DNA of 64,000 nt from Agelaius tricolor. Taxonomy: Eukaryota > Chordata > Aves > Passeriformes > Icteridae. Where the stretch lies: the NCBI GenBank assembly GCA_023055355.1, contig JALJCS010000004.1:13360001-13424000 (forward strand). Direction: 5' to 3'. Made by a program: the position numbers and the translations under genes. The notes beneath the pieces are model-generated. The model worked only from the letters and a program-made list of their open reading frames with translations, did not search any database and was not told the DNA's origin. This document shows positions 10,881-24,298 of this stretch, in pieces; within the stretch, counting starts at the first letter, position 1, and each line of letters opens with the position of its first letter.

Positions 10881-13352
10881 ACAAAATATATTAGTGATTA
10901 TCCTAACAAAATAGTAAAAAGTAGTGTGCGTAAGTCAGTTAGTATTTCATAATGTTGGAAGGAAAAATGCAAAGGATTGGAAAAATGATTTTATTAAATT
11001 CCGTAATAGGGCTTTAGTCCCTGTCTCTTTGTGGAAACTCTAGCCCCACTGTTAGCCCATATAGAGCCCTCAGCCCTTCTGGCAGAAAAACAGCTGCTTA
11101 GACCTTGGAAAGGAGGGGTGCAGCACCTCTTCTCTTTGCACTCCCTTCTCAAGCCCTTCACTGGGCTGGGGAAGATGCAAGAGAAATCAGTCCTGAAAAC
11201 TCCAGCAAACCCTAGTGCTATGCACATAAGCATCCATCTAGGAAGCAGCTGGAAATACTGGGACCCTCCAGAAGGCTCCAAAATTTGTAAAATCTTTAGT
11301 TCACGTAGGTATATTTCTGATGTCTTTTAGAAAATATCAGGACAGCTTTGCTTTGGAACAACTGAAGGAAATTTAAATCACTTAGATATGCATCGAATTC
11401 AGTTTATCCATTAAAATCAGGATATCTTTTGGGGAGAAAATATATCCTTATTTTTTAGCAAATGTAATTAAATATCTTCTACAAAGCAGAGAGGGATTTT
11501 CCAAGAGATAAGACTTATTTTCTCTCTGGTTTTGTAACTTGCTCTAAAAATATGAGCAAGCATGTCAGAGTTGAAGACAATATGTAAGCAACAGTAACTT
11601 GTTACAAAATGTTGTCTTAACAGTATGTAAGGTGTCTTTTTTTTTTTAATCATATAAATACACTGTGAAAGCTGCTTGCATTTACTGAGGCAGTGAGAGC
11701 CACAGAGTGCATCATGGGAGTGCAGATCCAGCACAAGGGAAAACATTTTTGGTGTTTTTCAGGATACTGACTTCAGTGGGGTGGAATTTTTCTTTGGGGT
11801 GGTGAAGGTCAGATCAGTCATTTGTGGCACCAGAGTTGCCATGTATTTTCCAACCCTTTCAGACCTGCCTTCTGAGAAGCACTTGAATCTGTCCTTGCTC
11901 AGCAGCAAGCTACTGCTTATCCTGCTGGGTTATTTGCTATGCAGGCTTGCACAGCTAATGGCCATCCCTACCTCAAAGCATTTAAAGCTCAGGTCTTGTG
12001 AAGAGTTACATAGACAGTTTGCTTCACTGACTGCAAAATGTCCCAGGAAAATTAAAGAAACAGCATACTGAGAAAGTTTCATGGAATTCTGGATTAGCCT
12101 TGAGCTCTTTCACAAGACCACATAGCTGGATATGAGCCTGTCAGTGATTATCCTTTACTTGACTGTAAAAATTCTTGTTTCTTGTCAGCCCATCAAGTGT
12201 AGCAGAGCTGAAATTAAGTTTTTATTCTAGGTCTACTTTCATGGGTAATTTTCTTTTAGTCAGCACTTGCTTTGCTTTCTGTCAATTGGGAATTTTCTTT
12301 CTCCTCACTAAATACTGAAGAAAATGCCTGCACTTCTTCCTCAGGATTAAAGAAGATAAATTTAAAAGAACCAATAAATGTGCTTTCTACTTATTCCAAG
12401 AAATGGCACAACTCTAGCCTAAGAATTCTAAATGCTGAATTTATTTGCTGAAACAGCATTTTTGGATGGGAAGGGGACTAATATCTGCCTTTAGCCACAG
12501 CTGTTGCATCTCACTTTGCCAAGCAGGTGATCTTGAAGAGCTGAAACATTGTCCAAACTTTTATCAGGCACGATGAACATTTTTGCTGGAAATGCTGTGT
12601 AACTTTTTTAGCCAGTCTGGATCTGATTTTCACTCTCTCCACTGACAGCTCTGTCCAGGATTTCAGTAACCACAGGATTACTCCCTAAATCCTGTGTTAA
12701 AGATGTGCTACACAAACAGGCCAAATTACCTCCTCTGCACCCACTATGATGACATAAAACAAATTATTTTCATCATTGTGGTGTCTTTCAAGTGAGTGAG
12801 TTGCCAGGGACATGAAAGCAGCAGGACCATGTTCATCCAGACCAGGAGGGTTCTTGGAAGCACACTTAACTTGAAGCAGATGGACAGTACCACAGCTGAA
12901 CCAGATCTCCACTCGAGGCTGAAATCTGGTCAAATGCTCTGTTGTGCAGAAAACAAACCCAAAGCAGAACAATCAAGGAAATGGAACCCTCCACTGGTCT
13001 GTGTGTTTAATAATGAATACATGTAAAAACATTTAGGAGGGTAGTTTTTTCCTAAGGATATCTCCTCACCATGTGAAGATTAAAGACCTGGTACTGAGCC
13101 ATATCTGCCAAACCATTAGCAAGACAACCCATTCTTCCCTGATTCAGGCACATGCACAGAAGCTACTTCATCCTGCTTATTTGCCTTCTGGTGGTGGACA
13201 GAACTCCTACTTACTGTGACTATCTGCAACTATTTTAAACCAAGACCTCATTTTTTAAGCTTTAGAGGCATTTGCTAGAATGAGCTTTGACATTTCATGA
13301 GGCCTGTAGCCTTTCTTCAGACAGACACTGACACCTAAGCCTGAGTTTTCAC

Positions 13353-13416
13353 TAGAAGTCCTGCTTTGGATCTTGAATTTTCTAGTGAAAATGCAAGATC
13401 TAAAACAGGACTTCTA
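13353..13416. repeat. Imperfect 30-bp inverted repeat, hairpin-forming
   Basis: Arms 13353-13382 and 13387-13416 match at 27 of 30 positions in inverted orientation, with a four-base loop TAGT. A second perfect pairing is available: TTTTCACTAGAA (from about 13346) with TTCTAGTGAAAA (from about 13380). The size and loop resemble a microRNA precursor or a short palindromic MITE. No known microRNA or transposon family is recognised. Confidence 0.8.
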
Positions 13417-14634
13417 TGAATCTCTCAGGTCACTTCATCTCCGTACCTGAGAAGCAGACAAGCCAGCTGCTACACCTTTGTTCTCCTGAGGCCATGGGGT
13501 TAGCTTTTATCAGTAACAGAAGCTCATAGGCTCATCTCAGTTTCTTTCTTGAATCTGCACACAAAGGACCAGGGCTGCTTTCCCAGCCCAGACTGCACAG
13601 GATTGCAGCCCAAGTGCACATCCATTCACAGATGGGATCTGCGCCAGATACTGTGCAGACAGGGTTTTGAACAGCACTCAACATTGACTCCAATCTTTTT
13701 TCTCTGCAGATAAAGGCATTTGGGATGTATTGTTGTTTTCTTCTCCTCTTCTTCTGGTCCACGAAGACATTCTGACCAGAAGATGGCATTATGATTTCTA
13801 TGGATTCGTCCTAAAGCATAGCACGGTACATTTCCTAGGATGCTCTCTTTCCCCTTACCCATCTTCTAGAGATTCTCTCCGCTGTGGAAGGCTTCAGGCC
13901 ACAATACCTGTTAGATATTATGAACCATCTGCCTTTGGGTCCTTCTGCTCAACAGCTGCCAACATCACAGCCCAATGGCAGGGCAACGTCTAGACTCCAC
14001 TCAGAGAGTGCAGACTGGTGCCAAGCATCCAGTGCCATTGCAAACCAGCTCTCACAGCTCTGCATAGAAGTCAAGAGGACCATATGCTCAAATAAAATCA
14101 TTTAGGTTCAGCACAGGAAACAACTTTGACTAGTTCTACTACAAGAAATAAGGGAGGCCCTATTTTTTTCTGTAATCTAACTTCTTGATCCTATTTAACA
14201 TTTTTAAATCCAGTTGAAGAATGTTAGAATGTTTCTTTCCTCTGCTGTCTTCTTGATTGTGCCTCTTTCTATTATCAAGCAATAGGACAATAAACCAAGA
14301 AAAATCAGTATCTAGATGTGTCAGTTGGTCTCTGCACAGATGCAGCAGTGAGATGGAGTAGCAGTCAAACAACTGAAGTGGACAGAAAATGCTTTAACAT
14401 CAACAATCCAGAGACTGTGTCCTAAAGTTATGAAAATCTGGGGGAGAAGTGGTATCAAAGACAATAGCATTTCCTGTCTAAAAATTTATTAAAGCTTTGT
14501 CAGATGAATACCAAGTCTTATAGGATATATCCTGGTCACTGTCAGGCCAGAAGAATGGATAGATGTGGAAGTTAAGGCAGGAAGATGTAGTGTTGTTTCT
14601 CAAAATGTTTGACAGTGAATTAATTGTTAAAATG

Positions 14635-14680
14635 GAACAAAATTTTCATTACTAGTATTACTAGAACAAAATTTTCATTA
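14635..14680. repeat. Short tandem duplication, 29-bp period
   Basis: GAACAAAATTTTCATTA occurs at 14635-14651 and 14664-14680, followed by a degenerate TACTAC-type run to about 14700. Confidence 0.9.
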
Positions 14681-14709
14681 GTACTACTGCTACTACTACT
14701 TCTAAAAGC

Positions 14710-14768
14710 TATGTACAGGCTGGAGTAGGAAACCAGCTCAGGTGGCTCCCTGCTCCAGCCTGTATATG
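14710..14768. repeat. Imperfect 26-bp inverted repeat, hairpin-forming
   Basis: Arms 14710-14735 and 14743-14768 are complementary apart from scattered transition differences, several of which would be G-U pairs in RNA, around a seven-base loop GCTCAGG. The most perfect part pairs TACAGGCTGGAG with CTCCAGCCTGTA. The stem length and small loop resemble a compact microRNA-precursor-like hairpin; function is not shown. Confidence 0.8.
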
Positions 14769-17700
14769 CCTTTTGCCTGGATGAGAATTCAGACAAATGC
14801 ATTCTGGCAGAATCTTTGTTTCCTCTGGTGAGGAAAGAGCCCAACAAAGTCATTCTGTATTTTGGGACTAGGGCACAAGAATTTTTCTTCCTGTCACAAA
14901 ACCTGTGGTGCCAGAGCTTGGCTTTGTTCACCACCTGTTTTACCCCCAGAACACTCTGCACACCAGCTCAGCAGCCTTGCTGCATCTGCTGCTCATCCAG
15001 TCTTTGCATTGCCTTTTTATCTTTTGCATCACCCACAAGATTGCTTTCCTGGCCTTGCCTAGGAAAGGAGAAGTTTTCTGCCTGTTTGCACTTAGCACAT
15101 CCTCAAGGTGCTCTGCTAGTAGGGATTTCTTTTCCCCAACCTCTTGCTCCTTCATTCTGCTTGGCACTGCTGCCAGAATGACACTTCAGACTTGGCTTGT
15201 GATTTTGGGCTCAGTGTCTTGGACACAGGCAAAATCACTTGTCCCAGGCATGGGGACTTCTGAAGTGACTATGGGATGATAGGGCTTAGCTGCTGATAAA
15301 TGAATAAATGGCTGAATGAATGGAAGTGGATACCAGAACATCAGTTATGGTATGGTGAAATATGAAAGGGATTTTCCTTACAGTAAGCTTACATCAAACC
15401 AGCCTTTCCACTTAAGATAATCACTTTAAAAAATCATCATCACTCAAAGAATAGACCTCTGTGGTAACAATTCTGTGGCTGTGCAAAATGTCATCCTGGA
15501 AGAACACTCCCTCCAGTTGCTCATCAGGACCAGCTAATATGCCTATAGTGGAGACCATGATGAGATGCAATGTGCCAGGGCACTTTCTTCCTGTGCTGGC
15601 ACAGGACATGTCCCTGTCAGTTCTAAAAATGGCTTTCAGGATGTAACCCTAAACGGAAGGAGGAGATTGCACTTCCTCAAAAAGTATGCCTCCAGATATC
15701 CATAAATTACAGAGAGACCCCCAGTAAAGACTGAAGGATGGACTATTTTTTTCCTGGAGAGCCTGGGCCAGTGTTGATTCATGACACTTGCTCAGAAGTG
15801 CTCTTTCAGCACATTTGCATGAGACAGCACCAGTGTGGGGGGCCCTTACAGACACTAAAAGCACTGCAGGCCCTCTCCTAAGCAAACAAAGGTGTTAAAT
15901 TCTTGGCTAGACCCCAGTGGAGGAAACCAGATCATTTACACCTGACTTCCTGGGATTCTCCCCATCACTCCTGGACACACAATGAGAACTTGTCACTCCT
16001 TGCCTGGGATTCAAATCATCCTGGCTTTAATGCACCCTTTTTGCCTACCAGCACATACCGAGAGGTCAGTTTATTGACAGACTCCAGCAGATTTCTATGA
16101 GATTGCTTTGATTCCCTAGAAGAAAATTTGCAATGGAGGGATGGAGACCTAGTGTGCCTTTGCCACTTGTTGTCTAATTTTAAGGCAGTGTTTGTCACTC
16201 CAGAACAGGGTCTGGCCTCCAGAAACATTTTCACAATAACTTTTCCTGCCTGTCTGTTCTCACACACCTCCATAGGCAGATCTTGTTGCATATATGGAAA
16301 TGCTGGGAGAATTCATATTTGCAAACTGCCTGCTGTGTCAGAAGAGTCTCTCTGCTGTGCCAGAAGAGTATAACTTTTGGGATTGGTCCCCTCACTCAAA
16401 CCAATAGAAGACACCCTGTGAAAGAAAAGCTCATATTTTTACAGTTTGTATTTCAGAAAATTTGAGGAATACAGTTTGACAGCCAGGTGTTCAAGTTTGC
16501 TTGGAAGTATACAGGGGCCAAAGGTCCTTGATAGACGGTGGGATGAATGTCAAATAAACACATAGTGTTGTGCTGAGCTAACAAAGCTAGTTCAATGGCT
16601 GGTAGGGTTGCACAATTCTCTAGGGTAGCAACATGCAGGGGGGAGGCAGCAAATATGCAGGGGGCAGGGACTTGTTGTAGTGGACATGGTCCTGGACCAT
16701 GCTGAGTGAGGATGAAAAGTGTCCCAAAGGGAAGCATTGTAGTCAAACATCTTGATACATCTGTGGCAGCCAGCACTGCACTGTCACAGTCATTATCTAC
16801 TACTGGTGTAAGCAAAACCAAGAGTTTAGAAAATACATTTTTAATAGAAAAAAAGGCTGATTAGATAACCATAACTCTATAACTCTAATATATAGTTATA
16901 TGTGATATCTATAATAAGAAAAAGTTTTCAATCTCACAAAAAACTGTGGCTGCACCTTTGCTAGTGTGAACAGCACAGATGAGTTCAGCAGACATCAATT
17001 GCCACAGAAGCCACTGGAAAATGGTACATCCATGCTGCAGTAGTATGCTGAGCACTAAGAGGGCTTTTCTTCAAAGTCACCACACCAATCCATGAGCACA
17101 TTTGCTTGTCTTCTAGCCATAAAACCTCTGCTAACTCTAAACACAGTTATATAAAAGGTACTCTGTAAGTCAGAACCAGTAAGAACATAGGTCCCAGTGT
17201 CTTATTATGCCACTGATTATGCACAGGCTAGGTTGATCCTGGCACCAGAATTCCAAAACTAACTCTGCCGTAATAACAGAAGGGCAAAACCCTCTGCAAA
17301 ATGGCATTGATATCTCACATAGTTGGTCCTCTGAGACAAAAAAGACTTTTGTATCAGCTTCAGAAGCATCATGTTTTAAATGCTTAGCTATGTTTTTCCC
17401 AGTGCCTGTGTTCTTTTCAAGAGAAGATTATTGCTGTAGCAAAGATCCCAAAAACTCTCAGAGTCAAGGGTGATTTCCACAGACAGCAAACTATCTCAGC
17501 AGTAATGTTGCTCTTCTGCATTTCCAGTGCTGCATGCTCAGAACCATGGTTTAGGTCTTAGACCAGGCAGTCACTGGAAAATTTTCAATATATCTACCAG
17601 TACCTTCAGAGAACACATCAGTCAACATTAGGGCTGGTTTTGGGTCTTGTCTCTGAAAATTGCCCAAAAAGAAGCACAGTAAGAGGCATCTCTGAGGTCT

Positions 17701-18409
17701 GTGTTACAGCATTCCATTTATTATTTCTTCCTAGCCAGTCTATTATTTTTTCTTAAAATCAGTTAGAGGCATAATTTCAAAGTCTATCGAGTCCATGACA
17801 CTGCCTCCCGTTACCAATGGACTGCAAGCATCTGGAGCATATTTCCCCCACACAGTGGAAGAAAAATGTTCTTGCTGGCTTTTATTTAATTTATACCACA
17901 GAATTACTTAGTTCTGAAACAAAACTGACCAAATCTCTGCCTGTGTTTCAAGTTTAGTAGATCGTAAAATGTTTTGCGTCTGCTGATTATTCAGAGACAC
18001 TTCCAGTTCTGTTCCTCTTCTACTTTTATGTGATTTATTAGATCTGAGCAGGGCACACTTGCAGCAAACTCCCTTTTGTCAGTTACCAGTTAAACTGCCC
18101 CTGGGCATAAAGGACAGAAGCAAAAGGGAATGTCACAGACTTTTTGTAGGAGAAAAAGCTGGAATGCATTGCTTCTTTTATTCCCTAGGACAACATTGTG
18201 TAACCACCTCACACACTAATTGGTATTGCCTAGTGCATTGGCCTCTGGATCTGTCTTACACCTACACAATCCCATATCAACTTTCCGGAGCCCATTTTCC
18301 CATGGTTGTGAAATGTGGGTCCTTGCTAATGTACTTCTGTGTCTGCAACAGAGAGAAGCTGCACAAGAGGAAGCACTAATAAAGCCTCTATTCTGGCCTT
18401 ATTATCAAG

Positions 18410-18905
18410 CAGTGCAGGATAGCCCAGGAGCCCAGTCCTCAGGGAGACGGGGTGCCCGGAATCTAGGCCAGCTTGAGGCCAACGCTGCGGGCTAACCCCC
18501 TTAGCAAGCTTGGTGATTGTCAGCCCTTTAGTTATTGCAAGTCTCTTAGGATCTCAGCTCTTGCTTACTAGGTAGGGTGCCCTTGGCTTGAGGCTGCAGC
18601 AGATGTGAGAGAGGAGAAGGAGAGGTCCTGGCGGTTCCACAGCGATGGTTTTATTGGGGGAGTCTGTGAAGGGTCCCATGGACAGGTCTTTCTCTGTTGA
18701 ATGGGCTAAAGTAGGCCCCTTTTATAGGGTTAAGGGGAATTCAAACTTGACCAATAGTAAGGGTTAAGTAACATAGCCTATAGGGTTACAGAGATAAGCT
18801 TTGGGGCGGGGGTCAGGGAGACAGGAACTTATGTTGCTGTCTCAGCAGTTCCTATTGTTCAATTCTCCATGGGGCCTTAGCCAGGTCCATGGGATTTACT
18901 ACAAC
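18410..18905 (-). mobile_element. Solo-LTR-like endogenous retrovirus element
   Basis: Read on the minus strand, the block has the order of a retroviral LTR: CCAAT-type motifs, a TATA box in CCTATAAAAGGGGCC (about 18732-18717), then about 70 bases downstream a polyadenylation signal CCAATAAAACC (about 18657-18647), then a roughly 230-base GC-richer tail resembling U5. A plausible 5' end is TGTAGTAAAT at 18903. I could not find a convincing target-site duplication, so both boundaries are approximate, and the TG...CA ends are a guess. No gag, pol or env frames are next to it, so it is taken as a solo LTR. The family (ERV1, ERVK or ERVL) cannot be assigned from this alone. Confidence 0.6.
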
Positions 18906-19024
18906 GCACTGCTACTAACAGATGATCGTGGCTAAGGCATTTCACTGCCATGTGCCAGTGAGCTCCCATTACCTGGGTGAAGACCATGCTCACATTAGAC
19001 TGGTCTGAAAAGATGCCCTGACTC

Positions 19025-19400
19025 ACTGTCACAGAATCACTCCCAAAGTCCAGCAAAGCCACTTAGAGCCAGTTGCTCAGGACTGAGTCCAGTTGACTTT
19101 TGAATATCTCAAGGACAGAGATCTACCACCTCTCTGGTCAATCTGCACCATTGCTTGGCCACCCTCACAGTAAAAAAATGTTTCCTGGTGTTCAGAGAAA
19201 ACGTCTTGTGCTTCAATTTGTGCCCATTTCCTCTGGTCCCATTACCCAGCATCACTGAAAATAGAATAGCTGAAACATATCTGCAAACTTTTTCAGGTAT
19301 TTACACTGTTATGAGATCCATGCTTTTCTCCCCATTTGTGATTTTCTGCTGGTTTCTTTTGAGGCAGAAAGACCTTTCCTCCAGATGACATGGTACAAAT
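19025..19400 (-). mobile_element. CR1 LINE fragment (3' part)
   Basis: On the plus strand the block reads as the reverse complement of a CR1 3' end: CAGAATCA, then text matching the family (CTTTTGAATATCTC, CTTGGCCACCCTCACAG, TGTTTCCTGGTGTTCAGAG, TTTGTGCCCATTTCCTCTGG, GGTATTTACACTGTTATGAG). It is diverged, 5'-truncated and non-coding. Its nearness to the LTR at 18410-18905 is probably coincidental. Confidence 0.85.
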
Positions 19401-20284
19401 AGAACAGCTCATGAAGAACACCCAAGCCACAGCCTTCAAGGAGAAGATCTCCTTTCTCATGTAGACATCTGTAATCTCACACAGGGGATGCCTACAGAAG
19501 AGGGGATTCTTCTGCTAGTCCAGTCAGCTGCTCAATGACTGCTCTGTTCTACCAGGAATAAAATACAGTCTGCAAAGCACTTACCCAGGCATCACATCAA
19601 ACTGGGAAGTTTGAACTACTGTCCTAACAAGCTACCCTTGAATGGCAGAGGGAAGATCTTTTAACAGGCTGGCTGATGGCTGTGATTTTAAACTGTGTGG
19701 CAGATCCCTTCTGTCAGCTATAATAGTCACAGAGTCCCACAAGGCTGCTAAGCAAGCCTTCATCTCTGCCTGTCTCAGAAATAGGGTTTTACCAGTGCTG
19801 CCTGCACAGAGACATTCTACACTCATTGCTCTCAGAGCAGCATAAAAAACTAGAGCATGACATGATCTCAGCACAGAATTTGGTTGCTGGCTATCCAGAT
19901 GTGGCACATCAACAACAGTTAGAATCAGAAAGATGTCTGTAAAAAGGAGTCACTTTCTGACTCTGTACCTGCTGCCTGTATCATGTCTGGGTGGTCACAT
20001 CTTCCTGCAAACCTCACAGCTACGTGCTGCTATCACTTCCCATGACGGTGCAATGTAGGGCTAAGTGAGACAGATTTTCATTTTCTCCTCTCAGGCACTG
20101 TTTGGAGCCCTGCTACTTAAGTGATAATTGCTGAATCCTTCACTAATTGCTGGAAGGGGAATACAAGCCCCAGGTCTAGGCTGATTTTGCGGCACTGAGG
20201 GATATTGTATTTGCTGCAACAGATGCAGTCATAAACCAGGCCACATCCCCCTGCACACCGCATTAAAAAAAACTAAAAATGAGA

Positions 20285-20391
20285 GTCTGCTTCTTTATCA
20301 ACTTCTGGAAGTGCAGACATGTATGATGATGATTAACTCTTAATCATCATCATACATGTCTGCACTTCCAGAAGTTGATAAAGAAGCAGAC
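20285..20391. repeat. Perfect inverted repeat, 52-bp arms, 3-bp spacer
   Basis: Left arm 20285-20336 is the exact reverse complement of right arm 20340-20391; the spacer is CTC. The left arm starts GTCTGCTTCTTTATCAAC and ends GATGATTAA. No base differs between the arms, and pairing stops immediately outside them (A at 20284 faces A at 20392). It could be a very recent inverted duplication, a short-fold-back template-switch event, or a sequencing/assembly fold-back artefact. Confidence 0.97.
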
Positions 20392-23300
20392 AGAAGAGCA
20401 AGAACTGCATGTCTATGTGCTATAGGAAGCGGGCAGTATGAAGTAATGAGGAATGGTGGTGACCAGTCTAAATGCAATCAGGGATTAGGAAGACAGGAAA
20501 TAAGACTTCAGCTTTAAATAACAATCTCCAGTGTCACAACTGCATTTGAATAAACCTGATTTAAAAACTAAAAGGGAAGACACCCAAAAATGTTAAAATC
20601 CCTGTAACAGAATCTGAATGCTATCCTCTGTATTTCCACTGAGATCCCAATGCAGTTTAGGGAAGATTTTGTGATATTAATTTGTGGTTTTGGTGATGCC
20701 TGTCACAGATAAAGTTATTTTTGCCAAGAACAGATGTGTTCCCACATTTTTGAGATGTGGGCTTTCATTCCTTTATCCATATTCAACTCAATTACTGCAC
20801 CACATAAGAAAAACAACTGCAAAAACATAAACAGTGGAACTATATAGAGTTGAAAAGAAGGAAGGGCAGGGGGAACAACTCTTACTGTGCCATGTAGTTT
20901 CTCTTTTCCTACTGCTTGGTTATCTAGCCCTATCAAGCTCAAATCAATCAACTGATGTCTGATGTGTTTTGCAGATGGATCAGCAATGATGCATATCTCA
21001 TGCACAGATGTTTCAACTTGGATTTGCTAGCTATCCAGCAATCAGACAGGATCCTGATCATTCACAGATGTTGCAAAAAAAGACAGAAACTCATCTGTCC
21101 GCTGTAAATAAATGTTCTAATTTATGCATTTTGCTTTTGGTCAGCCAGTGCAGCAGTTTCTTCTGAAAACCAAAGTGTGACTCTCAGCTAGAATGGTGAG
21201 ATTTTGCAGTTGGCTGCATTGTAGGTGTTGCTCCTATGAAAGGAAGATCCCTTAAACTACTGCTTAAGCACATGAAACTGTTATAGCTGTTCAAAAGGCA
21301 CTTTCCACTATCAGCCAATAGTGAGATCTGTGTTTGAAATCAAAGTCGCAGCTGCTTAACTGGCTTGTTCTTTCAGTGGGGAGGTTCAGCCAGCCTGTTG
21401 AGGAGCATGTCTGTGGGTTTATATGGGCCTGCTTCAGCTACAGTCAGGGATGTAGCTGGGGTGTGACAAACATCAGCCTAGCAGTGCTGAAGTCTTTAGC
21501 TCAGCACCAAAAATATGTGTGCCATCATTCTGGTTCCTGAGAAATCATGAAGTAGACCTGAAAATATCAAATAGAAAATAAATACAGGTGGAATTTGTTT
21601 TCTAGGTTTTTTTAGCACTTGATGAATCAAGTTTTCACATTTTTCTTCATGATCACAACTCTTACCAGAACTTGGTCCATGAAAACTGGTTGTCACCAAG
21701 AATTCTGGACTTTTTACCAGTTACTTATTTACCTCCATGGGAGTTAAAAAATCCTGCACCAGAAAAACTTCTAAATTCAGAAAAAACCTCATCAAAACTC
21801 TTTGTCTGTGGCAGGCAACTGTGATACTAGCTACAGGAGCCCCAAAGAGCAAGTGTCCTACACCACATGCAGTATCCAAGTGCTAGGCTGACGGCCTTCG
21901 CGACACCCACAACACTCCCACAGCAGAACCAGACAATGTAAATTCAACTCTTGCCCTGCCTGACTCGTAAGGGTTGAAAGTAGACAGCATTGGTCCGCCC
22001 TGTGATGGCCAGTGTGTTACCCAGAGAAGTGATCTGTCTTGCACTTTCTCCTTGAAACATGCAGTATATAGATTTTAGACAGATGTCCAGGACAAACCTG
22101 CCCTTCCTGACACAACCAGGCATAGCCAAAGGTCACCACTGACAGAAGTTATGCTAGTCTCCACCCTGTACAACTATTCATGCCACCATGAAATTAAATA
22201 CTGCAGAGAAATTTCATCAGGGACCAAGTCATCTGATGTCTTTTTCCTGGACTTCTTCATAGTATTTGAACACTTTCTGATCATCAGAAATCACCTGTTC
22301 ATCATAGAGATGCTCCAGAGAATCAGCTAAAGTACTCAAATTCCTTCCTTAGAAAACACAATCAATGCATGGTGATGTGCAGCCAGGCCTCCAGCACTTG
22401 GTCCCTTCCATGCAATTTCTGCTTAGTGATTTCTGTTTAGAGCTGCCCCGTCTGCCAGGCTGATGATATGTCTCAGACCTGACTGTAGCTGCACCTTCAC
22501 TACAAAGCCCCTTGGACATGCTCCCCAAGTCCTGGCTGTGACAATGTACCCACAGAGATAAAGATCACAGAAATGAGGAAGTGAAGGCACCTGGGACCAG
22601 AGTAGACAGGGACTTAAAGAAGAGATCTCATAGTTCCAGTGGTTTCCATACACACCTAGGATGTCAGAGCAGGAGGTGAAAACACCAAAGCCATGTGTGC
22701 ACTGTGTGGTGCTCTCAGCTTGAGAAACCTCATGACAGTGCATGCCTGCAGTGTTATCCCCTCCAGGTCCTTCCATCTTATGCCACTTCTGCAGACCTCT
22801 ACAGAAGTCACATAGTAAGTTTTACTGTCTGATGAATGTTACCTCCATAGTAAGTGTTAAAATAGACCTGTTTCCAAGTTGTTGTGCCTGGTAGCAAAAA
22901 GTTGATAGCATTAATGCATCTACAGGCATGACACTGTCATCCCAGAATGGGAAATGGACACTATCCATCATACTGGAAAGTACAGATAACCCTTTTGTCT
23001 TGATCTGGCCTTGGCCCTCATTCCCTGCAGTCCTTAAATATACAGAGTAGCCAACAAGAGTTCTCACATGCTGAAAATCTAGAGATCTAGACATCTAGAA
23101 AATCTAGATATGGGTGCCATTGCTTTGTTGAGGCAGAGCTGGGAGCCTGGCCCTCTGATACTGCAGTCTCACATTACTGGGTTGCTCAGGATTCCTACAA
23201 CCAACCTAGGCTTCTAAACCCCATAGGGAGAGCAAGGGAACAAGGGCAAGCACCTCTTTTGCCATGTTTAAGACACAGTGCACACAGGGAAACTCTTTCC

Positions 23301-24280
23301 CAGAAAATAGGGGTGCTGGTAGGTGGTAATAGCTGCAGGTAGGAGGCATGGAACATGTCAGGGCCTGGGCTCTTCACAGTGCAATCAACACATTGGCAAC
23401 ACACAGCTGGGTGTGCAGAGACAGGCAGGCTACTCTCACTTCCAAAGAAAGAGTCTGGGAAAAACTCTTGGAAGCCATTTTGCAATTACAAAAGGAAGTT
23501 ACTTCATCCTTACAGCTGTGTCTAGTTCCCCCTAGCCTCCAGGGACACTAGTGGACCACCAGCTGGCCTGAAGATGGGAGAAGTGGCAGAGACATTGGTG
23601 CATAGGGAGAACTACCAGGATCAAGCACCCAGTGGAAGAGGAGAGGCTTCACATGAATTGGGAGTTGCATAGCTGGGCATCTTCACAGCTGAAGGAGACT
23701 ATAAGCCACTGCATTCAAAACAGCTTGTTTGTCACTTAAATAACACAAATGTGTTATTCACAAATGTGTCCTACAATGTTGCTAACCTGAATTCCAGTTT
23801 CAGTTCACTGATTTCTACCAGAAATCACTTTCCATGGTCTCTAGAGTACTCTGAGCATGGCCATCTGGGGAGTGGGCAGGACTATGTGTGGCTACACCAA
23901 AAAGTATCATGTGCAGAAAAAGGGGCAGGGAAGGTTTTAGGCTGGGATCTCCCCACTTTCCTTTACATTATGCAAATATTTACTGTGCAAAGGTACTAGA
24001 AGTCAAAGCATAATTTTCAGGTACAGCATGAAAATGTTGCTAGTTTGACACAGCTTTACATAGGCTTTCTGAATGGTGTTTGGTGGTTACAGGAAAGCCT
24101 ACTGGGGAAGGAAAGCAGATATATGTCAGCAGCCTCCCGACCCCTCTGCTGTGCCATATCCAGTAGAGTTACTCACCCCCTGAAAGCAGATCACTTCCGA
24201 GGTGTGTATTATGTTACTGCTCCTGTGATCCCTCAAGTCCTGCATGTCCTTTTCTGTGTGACTCAAATATAGCAGTCATG

Positions 24281-24298
24281 TTGTTGTTGTTGTTGTTG
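24281..24298. repeat. (TTG)6 microsatellite
   Basis: Six TTG units, followed by TG. Confidence 0.9.

Larger units (their letters stand above)
7321..18409. other. Gene-poor upstream DNA
   Basis: AT-rich sequence with only short open frames that look random. It includes an AT-rich low-complexity block, small microsatellites, two imperfect hairpins listed separately, a poly-T tract at 8808-8822 and another near 9765-9779. No coding exon, RNA gene or recognised transposon is visible to me. Confidence 0.55.
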
